A stretch of 64,000 nucleotides of DNA from an uncultured Eubacteriales bacterium. Its GTDB lineage: Bacteria; Bacillota; Clostridia; Christensenellales; CAG-138. The notes beneath the pieces are model-generated. The model searched no databases, was not told where the DNA came from, and saw nothing but the letters and a program-made list of their open reading frames with translations. Numbering within the stretch: position 1 is the stretch's first letter; every line of letters starts with the position of its first letter. The stretch spans positions 163,510-227,509 of the forward strand of contig CADCJW010000002.1 of the NCBI GenBank assembly GCA_902801845.1. Direction: 5' to 3'. The position numbers and the translations under genes are program-made. Positions 25,160-34,027 of this stretch are shown in pieces.

Positions 25160-26506
25160 ATGGCGGCGAAGACGCGGGATCTGACGGAGGGCAGCATCAA
25201 AGGGGTGCTGCTATCCTTTGCGGCGCCCCTGTTTTTAAGCCAGCTCTTTCAGCAGCTCTACAACTCCGCCGATGCCCTCATCGTGGGGAACATCCTGGGC
25301 AAGGAGGCTTTGGCCGCCGTCAGCTCCTCCGGCCCCCTCATCTTCCTGTTCATCGGCTTCTTCAACGGGGCCGCCACCGGGGCGGGGGTGGTGATCTCCC
25401 GGTACTTCGGCGCCCAGGACAGGGACAAGGTCCGCAAGGCCATCCACACCAACGTGCTCTTCAGCCTCCTGTGCGGGCTGTTTCTGTCGGTGACGGGGGT
25501 GCTGCTGACCCCCTACATCCTCCGCTGGATGGGCACCGCCGAAAGCGTGCTGCCCCAGTCGGAGGCCTACTTTCGCTGGTATTTTGCAGGGGCGGTGGCC
25601 ATCGTCATGTACAACGCCCTCAAGGGGATCATGACGGCCCTGGGCGACAGCCGCCGGCCCCTCTATTACCTGATCTTCTCCTCGGTGCTGAACGTGATAT
25701 TGGACCTGCTGTTCGTGGGCGTCCTCCGGGGGGGCGTGGCCGCGGCCGCCATCGCCACGGGCCTTTCCCAGGGGATCAGCGCCCTTTTGTGCCTCGCCCA
25801 TCTGCTGGAACGGGACCAGATCTACACGCTCCGGGCGAAGGAATTTCGGATCGACGGCCCGGTGCTCCGGGAGATCGTGAAGATCGGCCTGCCCACGGGC
25901 ATCCAGATGTCGGTGATCTCCATCGCCAACGTCATGGTTCAGAAGAACATCAACTCCTTCGGCGCCGACGCCATGGCCGCCTGCGGCTCCTACGCCAAGG
26001 TGGAGGGGTTCGTGTTTTTGCCCATCACCTGCTTCTCGTTGGCCCTCACCACCTTCATCGGCCAGAACCTGGGGGCGGGCCGATACGACCGGGTCAAGGC
26101 CGGGAGCCGGTTCGGGCTTTGGGCCTCGGTGCTGACGGCGGAGGCCATCGGCGTCGTCGTGTTCCTTTTGGGGCCCCAGCTCGTCGCCCTCTTCAACAAC
26201 GATCCGGCGGTGCTGGCCATCGGGCAGAAGCAATGCCGGATCGAGTCCCTGTTCTTCTGCATGCTGGCCCTCTCCCACACCGTGGCGGGGATCTGCCGGG
26301 GCGCGGGCCGGGCCACGGTGCCCATGCTGGTCATGCTGGGCATCTGGTGCGTGCTTCGGATCGCCTACATCACCCTGGCCATGTCCCTCTGCCACGACAT
26401 CCGGCTGCTCTTTTGGGCCTACCCCCTGACCTGGACCATCAGCGCCGCCATCTTCTGGCTGTACTACAAACGCTCCCCCATGCTCGAACCCTTGAAAGAA
26501 AGCTGA
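25160..26506 (+). CDS. MATE-family efflux transporter 1
   Basis: This 448-residue protein has about 12 TM helices and the MATE features PLFLSQLFQQLYNSADALIVGNILG (near 23-47, described in parts), GAATGAGVVISRYFGAQ (about 72-88) and ITCFSLALTTFIGQNLGAG (near 290-308). It exports drugs or metabolites using a sodium or proton gradient; the substrate is not predictable. It starts at MAAKTRDLTEG, with GAGGGG about 6 nt upstream; the frame is open 69 codons further through the array, which I reject. It forms an operon with the second MATE gene 4 nt downstream. Confidence 0.9.
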   Translation: MAAKTRDLTEGSIKGVLLSFAAPLFLSQLFQQLYNSADALIVGNILGKEALAAVSSSGPLIFLFIGFFNGAATGAGVVISRYFGAQDRDKVRKAIHTNVLFSLLCGLFLSVTGVLLTPYILRWMGTAESVLPQSEAYFRWYFAGAVAIVMYNALKGIMTALGDSRRPLYYLIFSSVLNVILDLLFVGVLRGGVAAAAIATGLSQGISALLCLAHLLERDQIYTLRAKEFRIDGPVLREIVKIGLPTGIQMSVISIANVMVQKNINSFGADAMAACGSYAKVEGFVFLPITCFSLALTTFIGQNLGAGRYDRVKAGSRFGLWASVLTAEAIGVVVFLLGPQLVALFNNDPAVLAIGQKQCRIESLFFCMLALSHTVAGICRGAGRATVPMLVMLGIWCVLRIAYITLAMSLCHDIRLLFWAYPLTWTISAAIFWLYYKRSPMLEPLKES

Positions 26507-26510
26507 ACCT

Positions 26511-27911
26511 ATGGATGCACGAAGCGAAAAACTCATCCGCATGACCACCCAGCCCGTCCGGAAGCTGGTGCTGCGCCTGGCGGGCCCCACCATCGCCTCC
26601 ATGATGATCTCCTCCCTGTACAACATGGCGGACACCTTCTTCGTGGGGCGCATGGGCACCTTCGCCACGGCGGGGGTAGGCCTCATCTTCCCCCTCATGA
26701 CCGTGATGCAGGCCTTCGGCTTCTTCTTCGGCCAGGGCTCCGGCAACTACGTGTCCCGCTCCCTGGGGGCCAACCAGCAGGAGGATGCGGAGAAGATGGC
26801 CGCCACGGGCTTCTTCTGCGCCCTGGTCATGGGCGGGCTCATCCTGCTCTTCGGCCGGCTCTTCGCCACCCCGCTGCTGCACCTGCTGGGGGCGGACCCG
26901 AGCCGGGTGGCCCAGGAGACTGTGGACCACGCCCGGGCCTATTACACCACCCTCCTCTTCGGCGCTCCCTTCGTCCTTTCCTCCTGCGTGCTGAACAACC
27001 AGATGCGCTTCCAGGGGAACGCCTTCTTCTCCATGATCGGCCTCGTGTCCGGGGCGGTGCTGAACATCGGGTTGGACCCCCTGTTCATCTTTGCCTTCCG
27101 CATGGGGGTGCGCGGCGCCGCCGCCGCCACCGTGGTGAGCCAGATCTTCAGCTTCTGCGTGCTGTACGTGGGCACCCTGCGAAGCGACAGCTTGAAGATC
27201 CGCCTCAGGAACCTGACCCCCAACGGCCACTATCTGAAGAACATCGTGGCCGGGGGCATCCCCTCCCTGCTCCGCCAGGGGTTCGGGAGCGTGGCCACCC
27301 TGTGCCTCAACGCTGCCGCGGCCGCCGCGGTGCCCCTTTCCCAGGCGGACGCGGCCATCGCCGCCTTCTCCGTGGTGAGCCGGGTCATGTTCTTCGTGTT
27401 CTCCGCCTTGCTGGGCTTCGGCCAGGGGTTCCAGCCCGTCTGCGGCTACAACTGGGGGGCAAGGAAGTTCGACCGGGTCCGGGAGGCGTATCTGTTCTGC
27501 ATCAAGGTGGGGGTGCTGTTCCTGCTGGGGGTGTCCGCCTGCACCTTCCTCTTCGCCGGCCCCATCGTGTCCCTGTTCCGGGACGATGCGGAGGTCATCC
27601 GTATGGGCACCATCGCCATGCGCTGCCAGAGCTGCACCCTGCCGCTGATGGCGGTGGTCACCATGTCCAACATGCTCTTCCAAACCACGGGCAAGGCCCT
27701 TCGGGCCACCCTGTTGGCCGTCGCCCGCCAGGGGCTCACCTTCATCCCCTGCGTGCTGCTGCTGCCCAAGCTTTTGGACCCGGCCATCTGGGGCGTGTAT
27801 CTGGCACAGCCGGCGGCGGATCTGGTCACCTGCCTCATGGCCGTGCCCATGGCGCTGCACATCCTGCCCCGGTTCAAAAGGGCCATGGAGGACCCGGAGT
27901 ATACGCCGTAA
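26511..27911 (+). CDS. MATE-family efflux transporter 2
   Basis: This 466-residue, 12-TM protein has PTIASMMISSLYNMADTFFVG (split; residues about 23-43), GSGNYVSRSLGANQQEDAEK (about 75-94) and GFGQGFQPVCGYNWGARKFDRV (about 300-320), all normal for MATE transporters. It is only distantly similar to the first MATE pump, so it is an old paralogue rather than a recent duplication; the two may act on different compounds. No strong SD is visible before the ATG, suggesting translational coupling to the upstream gene. Confidence 0.9.
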   Translation: MDARSEKLIRMTTQPVRKLVLRLAGPTIASMMISSLYNMADTFFVGRMGTFATAGVGLIFPLMTVMQAFGFFFGQGSGNYVSRSLGANQQEDAEKMAATGFFCALVMGGLILLFGRLFATPLLHLLGADPSRVAQETVDHARAYYTTLLFGAPFVLSSCVLNNQMRFQGNAFFSMIGLVSGAVLNIGLDPLFIFAFRMGVRGAAAATVVSQIFSFCVLYVGTLRSDSLKIRLRNLTPNGHYLKNIVAGGIPSLLRQGFGSVATLCLNAAAAAAVPLSQADAAIAAFSVVSRVMFFVFSALLGFGQGFQPVCGYNWGARKFDRVREAYLFCIKVGVLFLLGVSACTFLFAGPIVSLFRDDAEVIRMGTIAMRCQSCTLPLMAVVTMSNMLFQTTGKALRATLLAVARQGLTFIPCVLLLPKLLDPAIWGVYLAQPAADLVTCLMAVPMALHILPRFKRAMEDPEYTP

Positions 27912-27916
27912 ATTTG

Positions 27917-27980
27917 TTGCCACGGCAACATAATAAACCGTGGGAAGTGGGTATAATAGCTCTGCATCAAATCATGCAGA
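27917..27980 (+). promoter_or_regulatory. Control region of the NitT/TauT-type operon
   Basis: It contains palindrome GTTGCC-AC-GGCAAC (27917-27930), a consensus TATAAT (27953-27958) with only a weak -35 (CATAAT at 17 bp), and TCTGCAT-CAAATC-ATGCAGA (27961-27980), a 7-bp inverted repeat at the expected transcription start. A weak -35 beside a palindrome suggests activator control. The second palindrome contains CAAATCATG, the unit linker of hairpin arrays 3 and 4. Confidence 0.55.
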
Positions 27981-27996
27981 AAGAAGGAAAGATCCC

Positions 27997-28965
27997 ATGA
28001 AGAAATACATGTCTCTGCTGTTGGCCGCGCTGCTGCTTCTCGTCCTGTTCCCGGGCTGCGCCGCCGCCGATCCCGAACCCGTCGTCATGCGCCTGGGGAG
28101 CCTGAAGGGCCCCACCACCATGGGCATGGTGAAGCTCCTGAGCGACAGCGAAGCGGGCCTGACCAAGAACAAGTATGAGTCCACCATCGCGGCCGCCGCC
28201 GACGAGCTGACGCCCAAGCTTTTGAAGGGCGAGCTCGATATGCTGGCCCTGCCCGTGAACGCGGGCTCCGTCCTGTACAACAAGTCCGAGGGCGGCGTGA
28301 CCCTGCTGGCCGTGAACACCCTGGGCGTGCTGTACGTGCTGGAGAAGGGCGGCGAGACCGTGAAGACCGTGGCGGATCTCAAGGGCAAGACCATCTACGC
28401 CACCGGCAAGGGCAACACCCCGGAGTACGCCCTGGCCTACCTGCTCTCCCAGAACGGCCTCAGCATCGACAGCGACGTGGCCATGGAGTGGAAGAGCGAG
28501 CCCACCGAGGTGGTGGCCCAGCTTTCCACCGTGGAGAACGGCGTGGCGGTCCTGCCCCAGCCCTTTGTCACCGTGGCCATGGGCAAGGTGGAGGGCCTGC
28601 GGGTGGCTCTGGATATGACGAAGGAGTGGGCCGACGTGGGCAGCACCCTGATCACCGGGGGGCTCATCGTCCGCACCGCCTTCTTGCAGGAGCATCCTGA
28701 GGCGGTGAAGATCTTCCTGGAGGAGTATGCCGCCTCCACCCAGTTCGTGAACGAGCATCCCGCCGAGGCCGCCGCTCTCGTGGAACAGTACATCGGCGTG
28801 AAGGCCGCCGTGGCCGAGAAGGCCATCCCCGCCTGCAACATCGTCTGCCTCACCGGTGAGGAGATGAAGACCGCCGCCGAGGGGTATCTCACGGTGCTCT
28901 TCGATCTCAATCCCAAGGCCGTGGGCGGCGCGCTCCCGGGCGAGGGCTTCTACTATCAGCCGTGA
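27997..28965 (+). CDS. ABC substrate-binding lipoprotein, NitT/TauT type
   Basis: This 322-residue lipoprotein has signal peptide MKKYMSLLLAALLLLVLFPGC with lipobox LFPGC. The body has NMT1/SsuA-like features: LKGPTTMGMVKLL near 35, TVADLKGKTIYATGKGNTPEYAL near 115-137, and LQEHPEAVKIFLEEY near 230. It delivers a small anion or precursor molecule (nitrate/sulfonate/taurine or a thiamine pyrimidine-type ligand) to the next two gene products. The start has AAGGA 9 nt upstream. Which ligand it binds cannot be read from the sequence. Confidence 0.88.
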   Translation: MKKYMSLLLAALLLLVLFPGCAAADPEPVVMRLGSLKGPTTMGMVKLLSDSEAGLTKNKYESTIAAAADELTPKLLKGELDMLALPVNAGSVLYNKSEGGVTLLAVNTLGVLYVLEKGGETVKTVADLKGKTIYATGKGNTPEYALAYLLSQNGLSIDSDVAMEWKSEPTEVVAQLSTVENGVAVLPQPFVTVAMGKVEGLRVALDMTKEWADVGSTLITGGLIVRTAFLQEHPEAVKIFLEEYAASTQFVNEHPAEAAALVEQYIGVKAAVAEKAIPACNIVCLTGEEMKTAAEGYLTVLFDLNPKAVGGALPGEGFYYQP

Positions 28966-29723
28966 AGGCGCTGCTGAAGAAAAACAGCATACGAAGGACA
29001 TTGGCCGTAGCTCTCGCCCTGCTGGTATGGCAGGCGGGAGCTATGGCTTTGGATATGCATCTGCTGCTGGTCACCCCCTTGGAGGTGGTCCGGCGGCTGT
29101 TCACTTTGGTGGGGGAAAGCGGGTTCTGGAAGACGCTCCTCTTCTCCTTCAGCCGGATCGTGCTGGGGTTTCTGCTGGCCTTCGCTCTTGGGTGCCTGCT
29201 GGGGGTGCTGTCGGGGAAATGGCCCCTGTTGGAGACCCTGCTCTGGCCCTACGTGATCACCATTAAGACGGTGCCCGTGGCGTCGTTCATCATCATCAGC
29301 CTGATCTTCTTCTCCGCAAGGCAGCTGTCCACCTTCATCTCCTTCCTCATGGTGTTCCCGGTGATCTACTCCAACGTGCTGGAGGGCATCCGCAGCACGG
29401 ACCGGGAGCTTATGGAGATGGCCCAGGTGTTCCGCATCGGCTGGTGGCGGCGGCTGGGGTATATCTATCTGCCCCACTTGAAGCCCTTCCTCTTCTCCGC
29501 CTGCTCCGTGGCGCTGGGCATGAGCTGGAAGTCCGGCGTGGCGGCGGAGGTCATCGGCGTGGCCGCCGGGTCCATCGGGGAGAAGCTGTACGAATCGAAG
29601 ATCTATTTTCTGACCGAGGATCTGCTGGCCTGGACGGTGGTGATCGTGCTGGTCAGCGTCCTGTTCGAGAAGCTGTTCCTGCGGCTGATGCAGGCCGCCT
29701 TCGACCGCTGGGAGGGGCGCTGA
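28962..29723 (+). CDS. ABC permease, NitT/TauT (SsuC-like)
   Basis: This 253-residue permease has six TM helices. The cytoplasmic EAA-like loop is ELMEMAQVFRIGWWRRLGYIYLPHLKP (about residues 146-172, described in parts). The start is GTG overlapping the lipoprotein stop (GTGA). KTVPVASFIIISLIFF near 100 is typical for the family. It is coupled on both sides in a three-gene importer operon. Confidence 0.9.
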   Translation: MKALLKKNSIRRTLAVALALLVWQAGAMALDMHLLLVTPLEVVRRLFTLVGESGFWKTLLFSFSRIVLGFLLAFALGCLLGVLSGKWPLLETLLWPYVITIKTVPVASFIIISLIFFSARQLSTFISFLMVFPVIYSNVLEGIRSTDRELMEMAQVFRIGWWRRLGYIYLPHLKPFLFSACSVALGMSWKSGVAAEVIGVAAGSIGEKLYESKIYFLTEDLLAWTVVIVLVSVLFEKLFLRLMQAAFDRWEGR

Positions 29724-29724
29724 T

Positions 29725-30294
29725 ATGGCCATCGTGATCGAACAACTGACCAAGTCCTACGGGGAAAAGCTGGCGCTGCCGCCCTTCTCGCTGCGGGTGG
29801 AGCCGGGGGAGATCGTCTGCCTTTTGGGGCAGTCGGGCTGCGGGAAGACCACGCTGTTTCGGCTTATGCTGGGCCTGGAGACGCCCACGGGGGGCACGGT
29901 GACGGGCCTGCCGGAGGGGATCAGCGCCGTGTTCCAGGAGGATCGGCTCTGCCCCGCCTTCTCGGCGGTGGCGAACGTGGCCCTGGCCCTGGGGCGGCAG
30001 GTGCCCAAAGGGGAGATCGTCTCCCTGCTCTCGGAGCTGGGCCTGGGGGACGCCCTTCAAAAGCCCGTCCGGGAGCTGAGCGGCGGCATGCAGCGGCGGG
30101 TGGCCATCGCCCGGGGCCTGCTGTATCCGGCGGAGCTCTTTCTCATGGACGAGCCCTTCAAGGGCCTGGACGAGGATACCCGGCGGCAGGTCATGGACAC
30201 GGTCCTGGCCCGCACGAAGGGCAAGACGCTGCTGATGGTGACCCATGACCCCGAGGAGGCGGCGTACCTGGGGGGCCGGGTGGTACGGATGTAG
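29725..30294 (+). CDS. ABC ATPase, NitT/TauT (SsuB-like), short
   Basis: This 189-residue ATPase is shorter than the usual 240-260 residues of the family, ending soon after the H-loop. It has Walker A GQSGCGKTT (about 34-42), Q-loop AVFQEDRLCPAF, signature LSGGMQRRVAIARGL and Walker B LFLMDEPFKGLD, H-loop VTHD. All catalytic motifs are present, so it should be functional. It begins 1 nt after the permease stop. Confidence 0.92.
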   Translation: MAIVIEQLTKSYGEKLALPPFSLRVEPGEIVCLLGQSGCGKTTLFRLMLGLETPTGGTVTGLPEGISAVFQEDRLCPAFSAVANVALALGRQVPKGEIVSLLSELGLGDALQKPVRELSGGMQRRVAIARGLLYPAELFLMDEPFKGLDEDTRRQVMDTVLARTKGKTLLMVTHDPEEAAYLGGRVVRM

Positions 30295-30299
30295 GTTTC

Positions 30300-30425
30300 G
30301 TTCCTTTTCACCGAAAAGAACGTTTTGGGTTTTGGGGATCGTTGATGAAAGACATCCCACAGATAAATATCTTCGGCGCCCCCTTTCTTTAGAGAAAAGG
30401 GGCTGCTTTTTTTCAAAAGCTTTTT
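30300..30425 (+). repeat. Degenerate copy of the compound intergenic element, with terminator
   Basis: A short stem GTTCcTTTTC/GAAAAGAAC (30300-30321, one bulge), a small central stem GGGAT/ATCCC (30336-30340 and 30353-30357), and a decayed stem C (CCCCTTTCT/AGAAAAGGGG region, 30379-30402) keep the element order. It ends with a real intrinsic terminator, GCTTTT-TTTC-AAAAGC followed by five T (30405-30425). Confidence 0.6.
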
Positions 30426-30426
30426 C

Positions 30427-30455
30427 TTGCAATTTGCGTTGGTTTGCGGTTAAAT
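30427..30455 (+). promoter_or_regulatory. Promoter of the phosphoesterase lipoprotein gene
   Basis: TTGCAA (30427-30432), 17 bp and TTAAAT (30450-30455) form the promoter. SD GGAGGG follows at about 30476. Confidence 0.6.
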
Positions 30456-30487
30456 AAAACAGGAAAAAACGGAAGGGAGGGACCGGG

Positions 30488-31537
30488 ATGAAACGAGCAT
30501 TGGTGCTGGGGCTGCTGTGCGTCGCCCTGCTGTTTGGCTGCGCCGAGCAGCGGGCCCGGGCGACGGCTACGCCGGCGCCCACCGAGACGCCTGCCGCCAC
30601 GGCCACGCCAGCGCCCACCGATACGCCCACCGATACGCCCGAGCCCACCTCCGTGCCGCTGACCATGGCGCCCACGGCGTCGCCCACGCCCACGCCGAGC
30701 CCCACGCCCGTGCCGACCCCGGTGCCCACGCCCTTTGCCCTGGTGTGGGTGCCCGACACCCAGACCTTCTCCTATGGGTACCCGGAGCTGTTCGCGCCCC
30801 TGGGGCAGTGGATTAACGAGCATAGGGTGAGCGAGAACATCCTGGGCGTGGTCCACACCGGCGATTTGGTGGACAACGGGTTCAAGGCCTGGCAATGGGA
30901 GAACTTCACTCCTTTCCTGGAGGGGCTGGACAAGGAGCTGTTCTTCTTCCCCGTGGCGGGGAACCACGACATCGGCTCCGTGGTCCAGGATTTCACCCCC
31001 TATCTGAAGCAGCCGTTCCTGGAGGCGTACCCGGAAGCCCAGAAATACAAGGGCGGCAAGAGCCTCTACCGCATCCTGTCCGCCGGCGGGCGGGACCTCC
31101 TGCTGCTGGGCATGGGCTGGGACACCTGGCGGGATCGGGACGCCCTCAACTGGATGGATCAGGTGCTCGCCAGCTACCCGGAGCTGCCCTGCGTGCTGGT
31201 GATCCACGGGTTCCTGCTCAGCAGGACCGGGTACTATCAGTCGGTGGAGCAGATGATCGCCGCCCGGCCCGCCATTAGGCTGGTGCTCTGCGGGCACATG
31301 GACGACTATTACACCCGGGTCTTTGCCTATGACGACGACGGGGACGGGCAACAGGAACGGGTGGTGAACGCGCTGATGCTGAACATGCAGCGGCAGCAGG
31401 ACTACGCCTTCCGGCTGCTCGTCTTCGATCCGGTCAGCCGCAGCATCGACGTCAGAACCTATCGGCTGGACGGGTCCCTTGCCCCGGATATGGACAAGCT
31501 GGGGCCCATCAGCTTTACGCTGGAGGATGCGTTTTAG
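30488..31537 (+). CDS. Metallophosphoesterase lipoprotein with Pro/Thr-rich stalk
   Basis: This 349-residue protein has signal peptide with lipobox LLFGC (Cys18), then a long Ala/Pro/Thr stalk of TPAPT/TDTP repeats (about 25-82), then a calcineurin-like phosphoesterase domain. Metal-binding motifs are DTQ (about 89), HTGDLVDNG (about 122-130), GNHD (about 157-160), IHGF (about 239) and GHMDD (about 264). It acts outside the cell on an unknown phosphoester; the stalk would lift it off the membrane. It is a single-gene unit ending before a repeat element. Confidence 0.92.
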   Translation: MKRALVLGLLCVALLFGCAEQRARATATPAPTETPAATATPAPTDTPTDTPEPTSVPLTMAPTASPTPTPSPTPVPTPVPTPFALVWVPDTQTFSYGYPELFAPLGQWINEHRVSENILGVVHTGDLVDNGFKAWQWENFTPFLEGLDKELFFFPVAGNHDIGSVVQDFTPYLKQPFLEAYPEAQKYKGGKSLYRILSAGGRDLLLLGMGWDTWRDRDALNWMDQVLASYPELPCVLVIHGFLLSRTGYYQSVEQMIAARPAIRLVLCGHMDDYYTRVFAYDDDGDGQQERVVNALMLNMQRQQDYAFRLLVFDPVSRSIDVRTYRLDGSLAPDMDKLGPISFTLEDAF

Positions 31538-31555
31538 GGGTTTGATTGTTTTTCT

Positions 31556-31691
31556 GCCGCTTTTTCTTTTCAGTCGAAAAGAAAAAGCGGCGCAAAAAGA
31601 AAAGCTCACTGAATAAAACTGGGGAGTACCGCTTAAGCAGTACTCCCCAGTAAAGTTCTTTTGGGGTGCCTTTTCTTTCAAGAAAAGGCAC
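31556..31691 (+). repeat. Compound intergenic stem-loop element, copy 3 (full)
   Basis: It has stem A (16 bp, perfect; 31556-31591), box AAAAAGAAAAGC, central stem ACTGGGGAGTA/TACTCCCCAGT (31618-31628 and 31641-31651), box AAAGTTCTTTTGG (31653-31665) and stem C GTGCCTTTTCTT/AAGAAAAGGCAC (31666-31691). It lies between two convergent genes. Confidence 0.92.
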
Positions 31692-31703
31692 AAATGCTAT
31701 AAA

Positions 31704-32681
31704 TCACATCCTATTCCCCCGGAGCTTGCCGATCTCGCCCACCGCGCCGAAGAGGACGGCGGCTACGGGCCAGATGATCCAGGTCATGTCCCAGCGGTTG
31801 GTGAGGAAGCTCACCGCCAGATACGCCGCCGTGACGATGCACCAGTAGATGCCGGCATACTGCCGGTTGGTCCGCTTCCTGTCGCGGGTGTAATCCCCCT
31901 CCTCCAGGAGCATCCGATACCCCTCCCAGGGGATGCTGGCCTTCACCAGGATATGCACGCCGATGCCGGCCAGGGTCAGGATGGCGCTGACGCCCAGGAC
32001 GCCGTAGAACTCGTCCTCGCCCCGCCACAGAAGCAGCACGAACAGGGGGATGGCCGCCAGCACGCAGAGGACCACGCCCACGGCGATGCTGCGGGTATGG
32101 TCGCTCTCCTCCCGCTGCATCCGCTCCCTGACCATGCCGGAAACGCCGTAGGCCGTGTCCAGGGCGTTCTTCTCCAGATACTCGAACTTGCTCCCCTTCA
32201 TGCCCGTGAGCACGAACAGCAGCACCGCCCCGGCCACCATGAGCAGCAGCACGATGAGCCCGATCATGGCCGCCTGCATCTCCGTGATCGCCAGCCGCCC
32301 GCTCTCCTGGGCCCCGCCCAGAAGAATGAGCGCGATGGGGGACAGGATGCACAGCAGCACCCCCAGGGCGATCCTCGGCGCGCTTTCGGCCTTATAGGAA
32401 AGGAAGGCGTTGGCCTCCTCCATGGACACGAAGGTGGCGTCCTCGGCGTCGGTGTCCTGGGAGGGAACGGTCTCCGCGGCCTCCATGCTGTCCTTCAAAA
32501 GGTAATCCGTGCTCACCCCGAAGAGTTCGGAGAGCTGGAGGATCTTGTTCATATCGGGGATGGACTGGGCCCCCTCCCACTTGGAAACGGACTGCCGGCT
32601 CACGCCCAGCTTCTCCGCCAGCTCCTCCTGGGACCAGCCCGCCTTCTTCCTCAAATCGATGATCTTGTCTGCAAGGATCAT
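31704..32681 (-). CDS. XRE-family regulator with membrane-spanning C-terminus
   Basis: This 325-residue protein has an N-terminal HTH_3 domain (residues 1-65; WSQEELAEKLGVSRQSVSKWEGAQSIPDMNKI in two parts is textbook) followed by about seven TM segments between residues 105 and 320. Such membrane-tethered XRE proteins in Clostridia sense membrane or wall conditions; the target genes are unknown. I start at MILADKI, with AAAGGAG 6 nt upstream, 16 codons inside the longest frame. It forms its own unit. Confidence 0.92.
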   Translation of the reverse strand: MILADKIIDLRKKAGWSQEELAEKLGVSRQSVSKWEGAQSIPDMNKILQLSELFGVSTDYLLKDSMEAAETVPSQDTDAEDATFVSMEEANAFLSYKAESAPRIALGVLLCILSPIALILLGGAQESGRLAITEMQAAMIGLIVLLLMVAGAVLLFVLTGMKGSKFEYLEKNALDTAYGVSGMVRERMQREESDHTRSIAVGVVLCVLAAIPLFVLLLWRGEDEFYGVLGVSAILTLAGIGVHILVKASIPWEGYRMLLEEGDYTRDRKRTNRQYAGIYWCIVTAAYLAVSFLTNRWDMTWIIWPVAAVLFGAVGEIGKLRGNRM

Positions 32682-32819
32682 GTGTTTCTCCTTTCGTCCG
32701 GTGTGCCCGGCCCTGTTTTCTGGCTCCATGGTACCTGAACGGACGGTTGCCTGCTACCAATTTTTGCCGTCAATCTGTCAACCGGCGGTTGCAACCGCCG
32801 AAAAAGTGGCGTTCCCGTC

Positions 32820-32843
32820 GAAAAAAGGAGCCGATCCGCTCCT
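32820..32843 (-). terminator. Intrinsic terminator of the CHAP-like gene
   Basis: On the minus strand AGGAGC and GCTCCT with a 6-nt loop are followed by six T. It starts 3 nt after the stop codon at 32846. Confidence 0.8.
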
Positions 32844-32845
32844 CT

Positions 32846-33829
32846 TTACCGGTCCCCCTCTATCCAGCCCAACAGCGGCGCCAGCTTCAGCTCAAGCAGG
32901 TCAACGTCCTCCGCTATCTGCTGTACCCTGGCGCGCAGCGACAACGCCTCAGGGTCGGGGGTCGGCTCCGGGAACCAGAACTCGTAATACTTGGTCCCCC
33001 GCAGCCCCAGGAAGCGGAGCGCCTCCTCGGTGGGGTAGTCCACGAAATAGACGGAATCCGGGCCGATGACTTGCCAGCCCTCGGAGCGGACCGTATCCTT
33101 CGGAGGATAGGTCTTCCCCCGCTCATAGACGCCGTAGCCCACCACGTCCGCCACGGAGTAGACACTCCGCCGGACGCAGGGCGCCCCATAGTTGGAGCTG
33201 GCCATGTTCCCGTCGATGACCAGCAGCAGGGACGGGGTCGTGTCGTCCCCGGGGAGGATCGCCTCGATCACGCCCACGTGGTCGGGATACAGGTGCTTTC
33301 GTTCCGGATTGAAAAAGGCCAGATCCCCCGCCTGAGGGATATAGCAGTTCCACTCCCGCCAATACCCGGCCTCCTTCAGCGCGTACACGTGGCGCATGCA
33401 GCTGTACTCGAAGGGGTAGTCGGTGCCCCCGGCATAGTAGATGCAGAAGCACACGAACATGTCGCACCAGTCGCTGAACTTCCGCCCGTACCATTCCCCG
33501 TAGCGGGTATAGAACCGCTGCTTGCCGGAGGGCTCCTGCTCATAGTAGAGCAGATCCGCGGAATACCCCAGCTGGGCCCGGGTGATGATCAAAATGTCCT
33601 TTCGCAAGTCCCCCGTGAGCTGGATGCTCCCCCGGGTGGCCTCCCAATAGGCCAGGGACTTCTCCTCCGTGGGGCTGCGCTGGATGGAGGGCTGTTTCCC
33701 GGAGCCGCTGCTTCCGTCCCCGGAGGTATCCGAAGAGGAGGCGGGGTCCCCCTCCGCCGCCCAGGCAGGGAAAACGGACAGGGAAAAAAGGAGCAGCAGC
33801 GCCAGGGCCACGCTCACCAGTTTTCTCAT
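32846..33829 (-). CDS. Secreted CHAP/NlpC-like amidase
   Basis: This 327-residue protein has signal peptide MRKLVSVALALLLLFSLSVFPAWA, a Ser/Gly-rich linker, and a CHAP-like cysteine peptidase domain (about 85-260). The candidate nucleophile is in FSDWCDMFVCFC (about 130) and the His in YPDHVGVIE (about 190), followed by IDGNMASSN; these fit a wall amidase or endopeptidase. SD AAGGGG lies 9 nt before the ATG; AAGGAG abuts it. The gene diverges from the TlpA-like gene. The substrate is inferred, not shown. Confidence 0.82.
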   Translation of the reverse strand: MRKLVSVALALLLLFSLSVFPAWAAEGDPASSSDTSGDGSSGSGKQPSIQRSPTEEKSLAYWEATRGSIQLTGDLRKDILIITRAQLGYSADLLYYEQEPSGKQRFYTRYGEWYGRKFSDWCDMFVCFCIYYAGGTDYPFEYSCMRHVYALKEAGYWREWNCYIPQAGDLAFFNPERKHLYPDHVGVIEAILPGDDTTPSLLLVIDGNMASSNYGAPCVRRSVYSVADVVGYGVYERGKTYPPKDTVRSEGWQVIGPDSVYFVDYPTEEALRFLGLRGTKYYEFWFPEPTPDPEALSLRARVQQIAEDVDLLELKLAPLLGWIEGDR

Positions 33830-33899
33830 CTCCTTGTTCCCCTTTCCTTGCTTTTCCCGGGAATCCCGCAAAATCCACCAAATAGCACTATGCCAATTA

Positions 33900-33928
33900 G
33901 TAATACCACCCATCGGCCCGTTTGTCAA
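33900..33928 (-). promoter_or_regulatory. Promoter of the CHAP-like gene
   Basis: On the minus strand TTGACA (33923-33928), 17 bp and TATTAC (33900-33905) form the promoter. Confidence 0.7.
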
Positions 33929-33949
33929 CCTTCCCCCCAGGATTCGGGC

Positions 33950-33978
33950 TTGATAGACGGGCCCTTTTCGGGTATGAT
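33950..33978 (+). promoter_or_regulatory. Promoter of the thiol/iron-sulfur operon
   Basis: TTGATA (33950-33955), 17 bp and TATGAT (33973-33978) form the promoter. It lies back to back with the CHAP-like promoter, the -35 boxes 21 bp apart. Confidence 0.7.
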
Positions 33979-34027
33979 AGAGCTGATCAGACGAAAGCGC
34001 CCTTCCACAGCGCGGAAAGGAACATAG

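Noticed and set aside
31556..31691. Classic rho-independent terminator
   Set aside because: Stem A and stem C are strong, but neither is followed by a U-run on either strand. I describe it as a repeat element of unknown role.
32768..32810. GGCGGTTGCAACCGCC palindrome as a terminator of the CHAP-like gene
   Set aside because: Its T-run precedes rather than follows the stem on the minus strand, and a proper terminator lies at 32820-32843.
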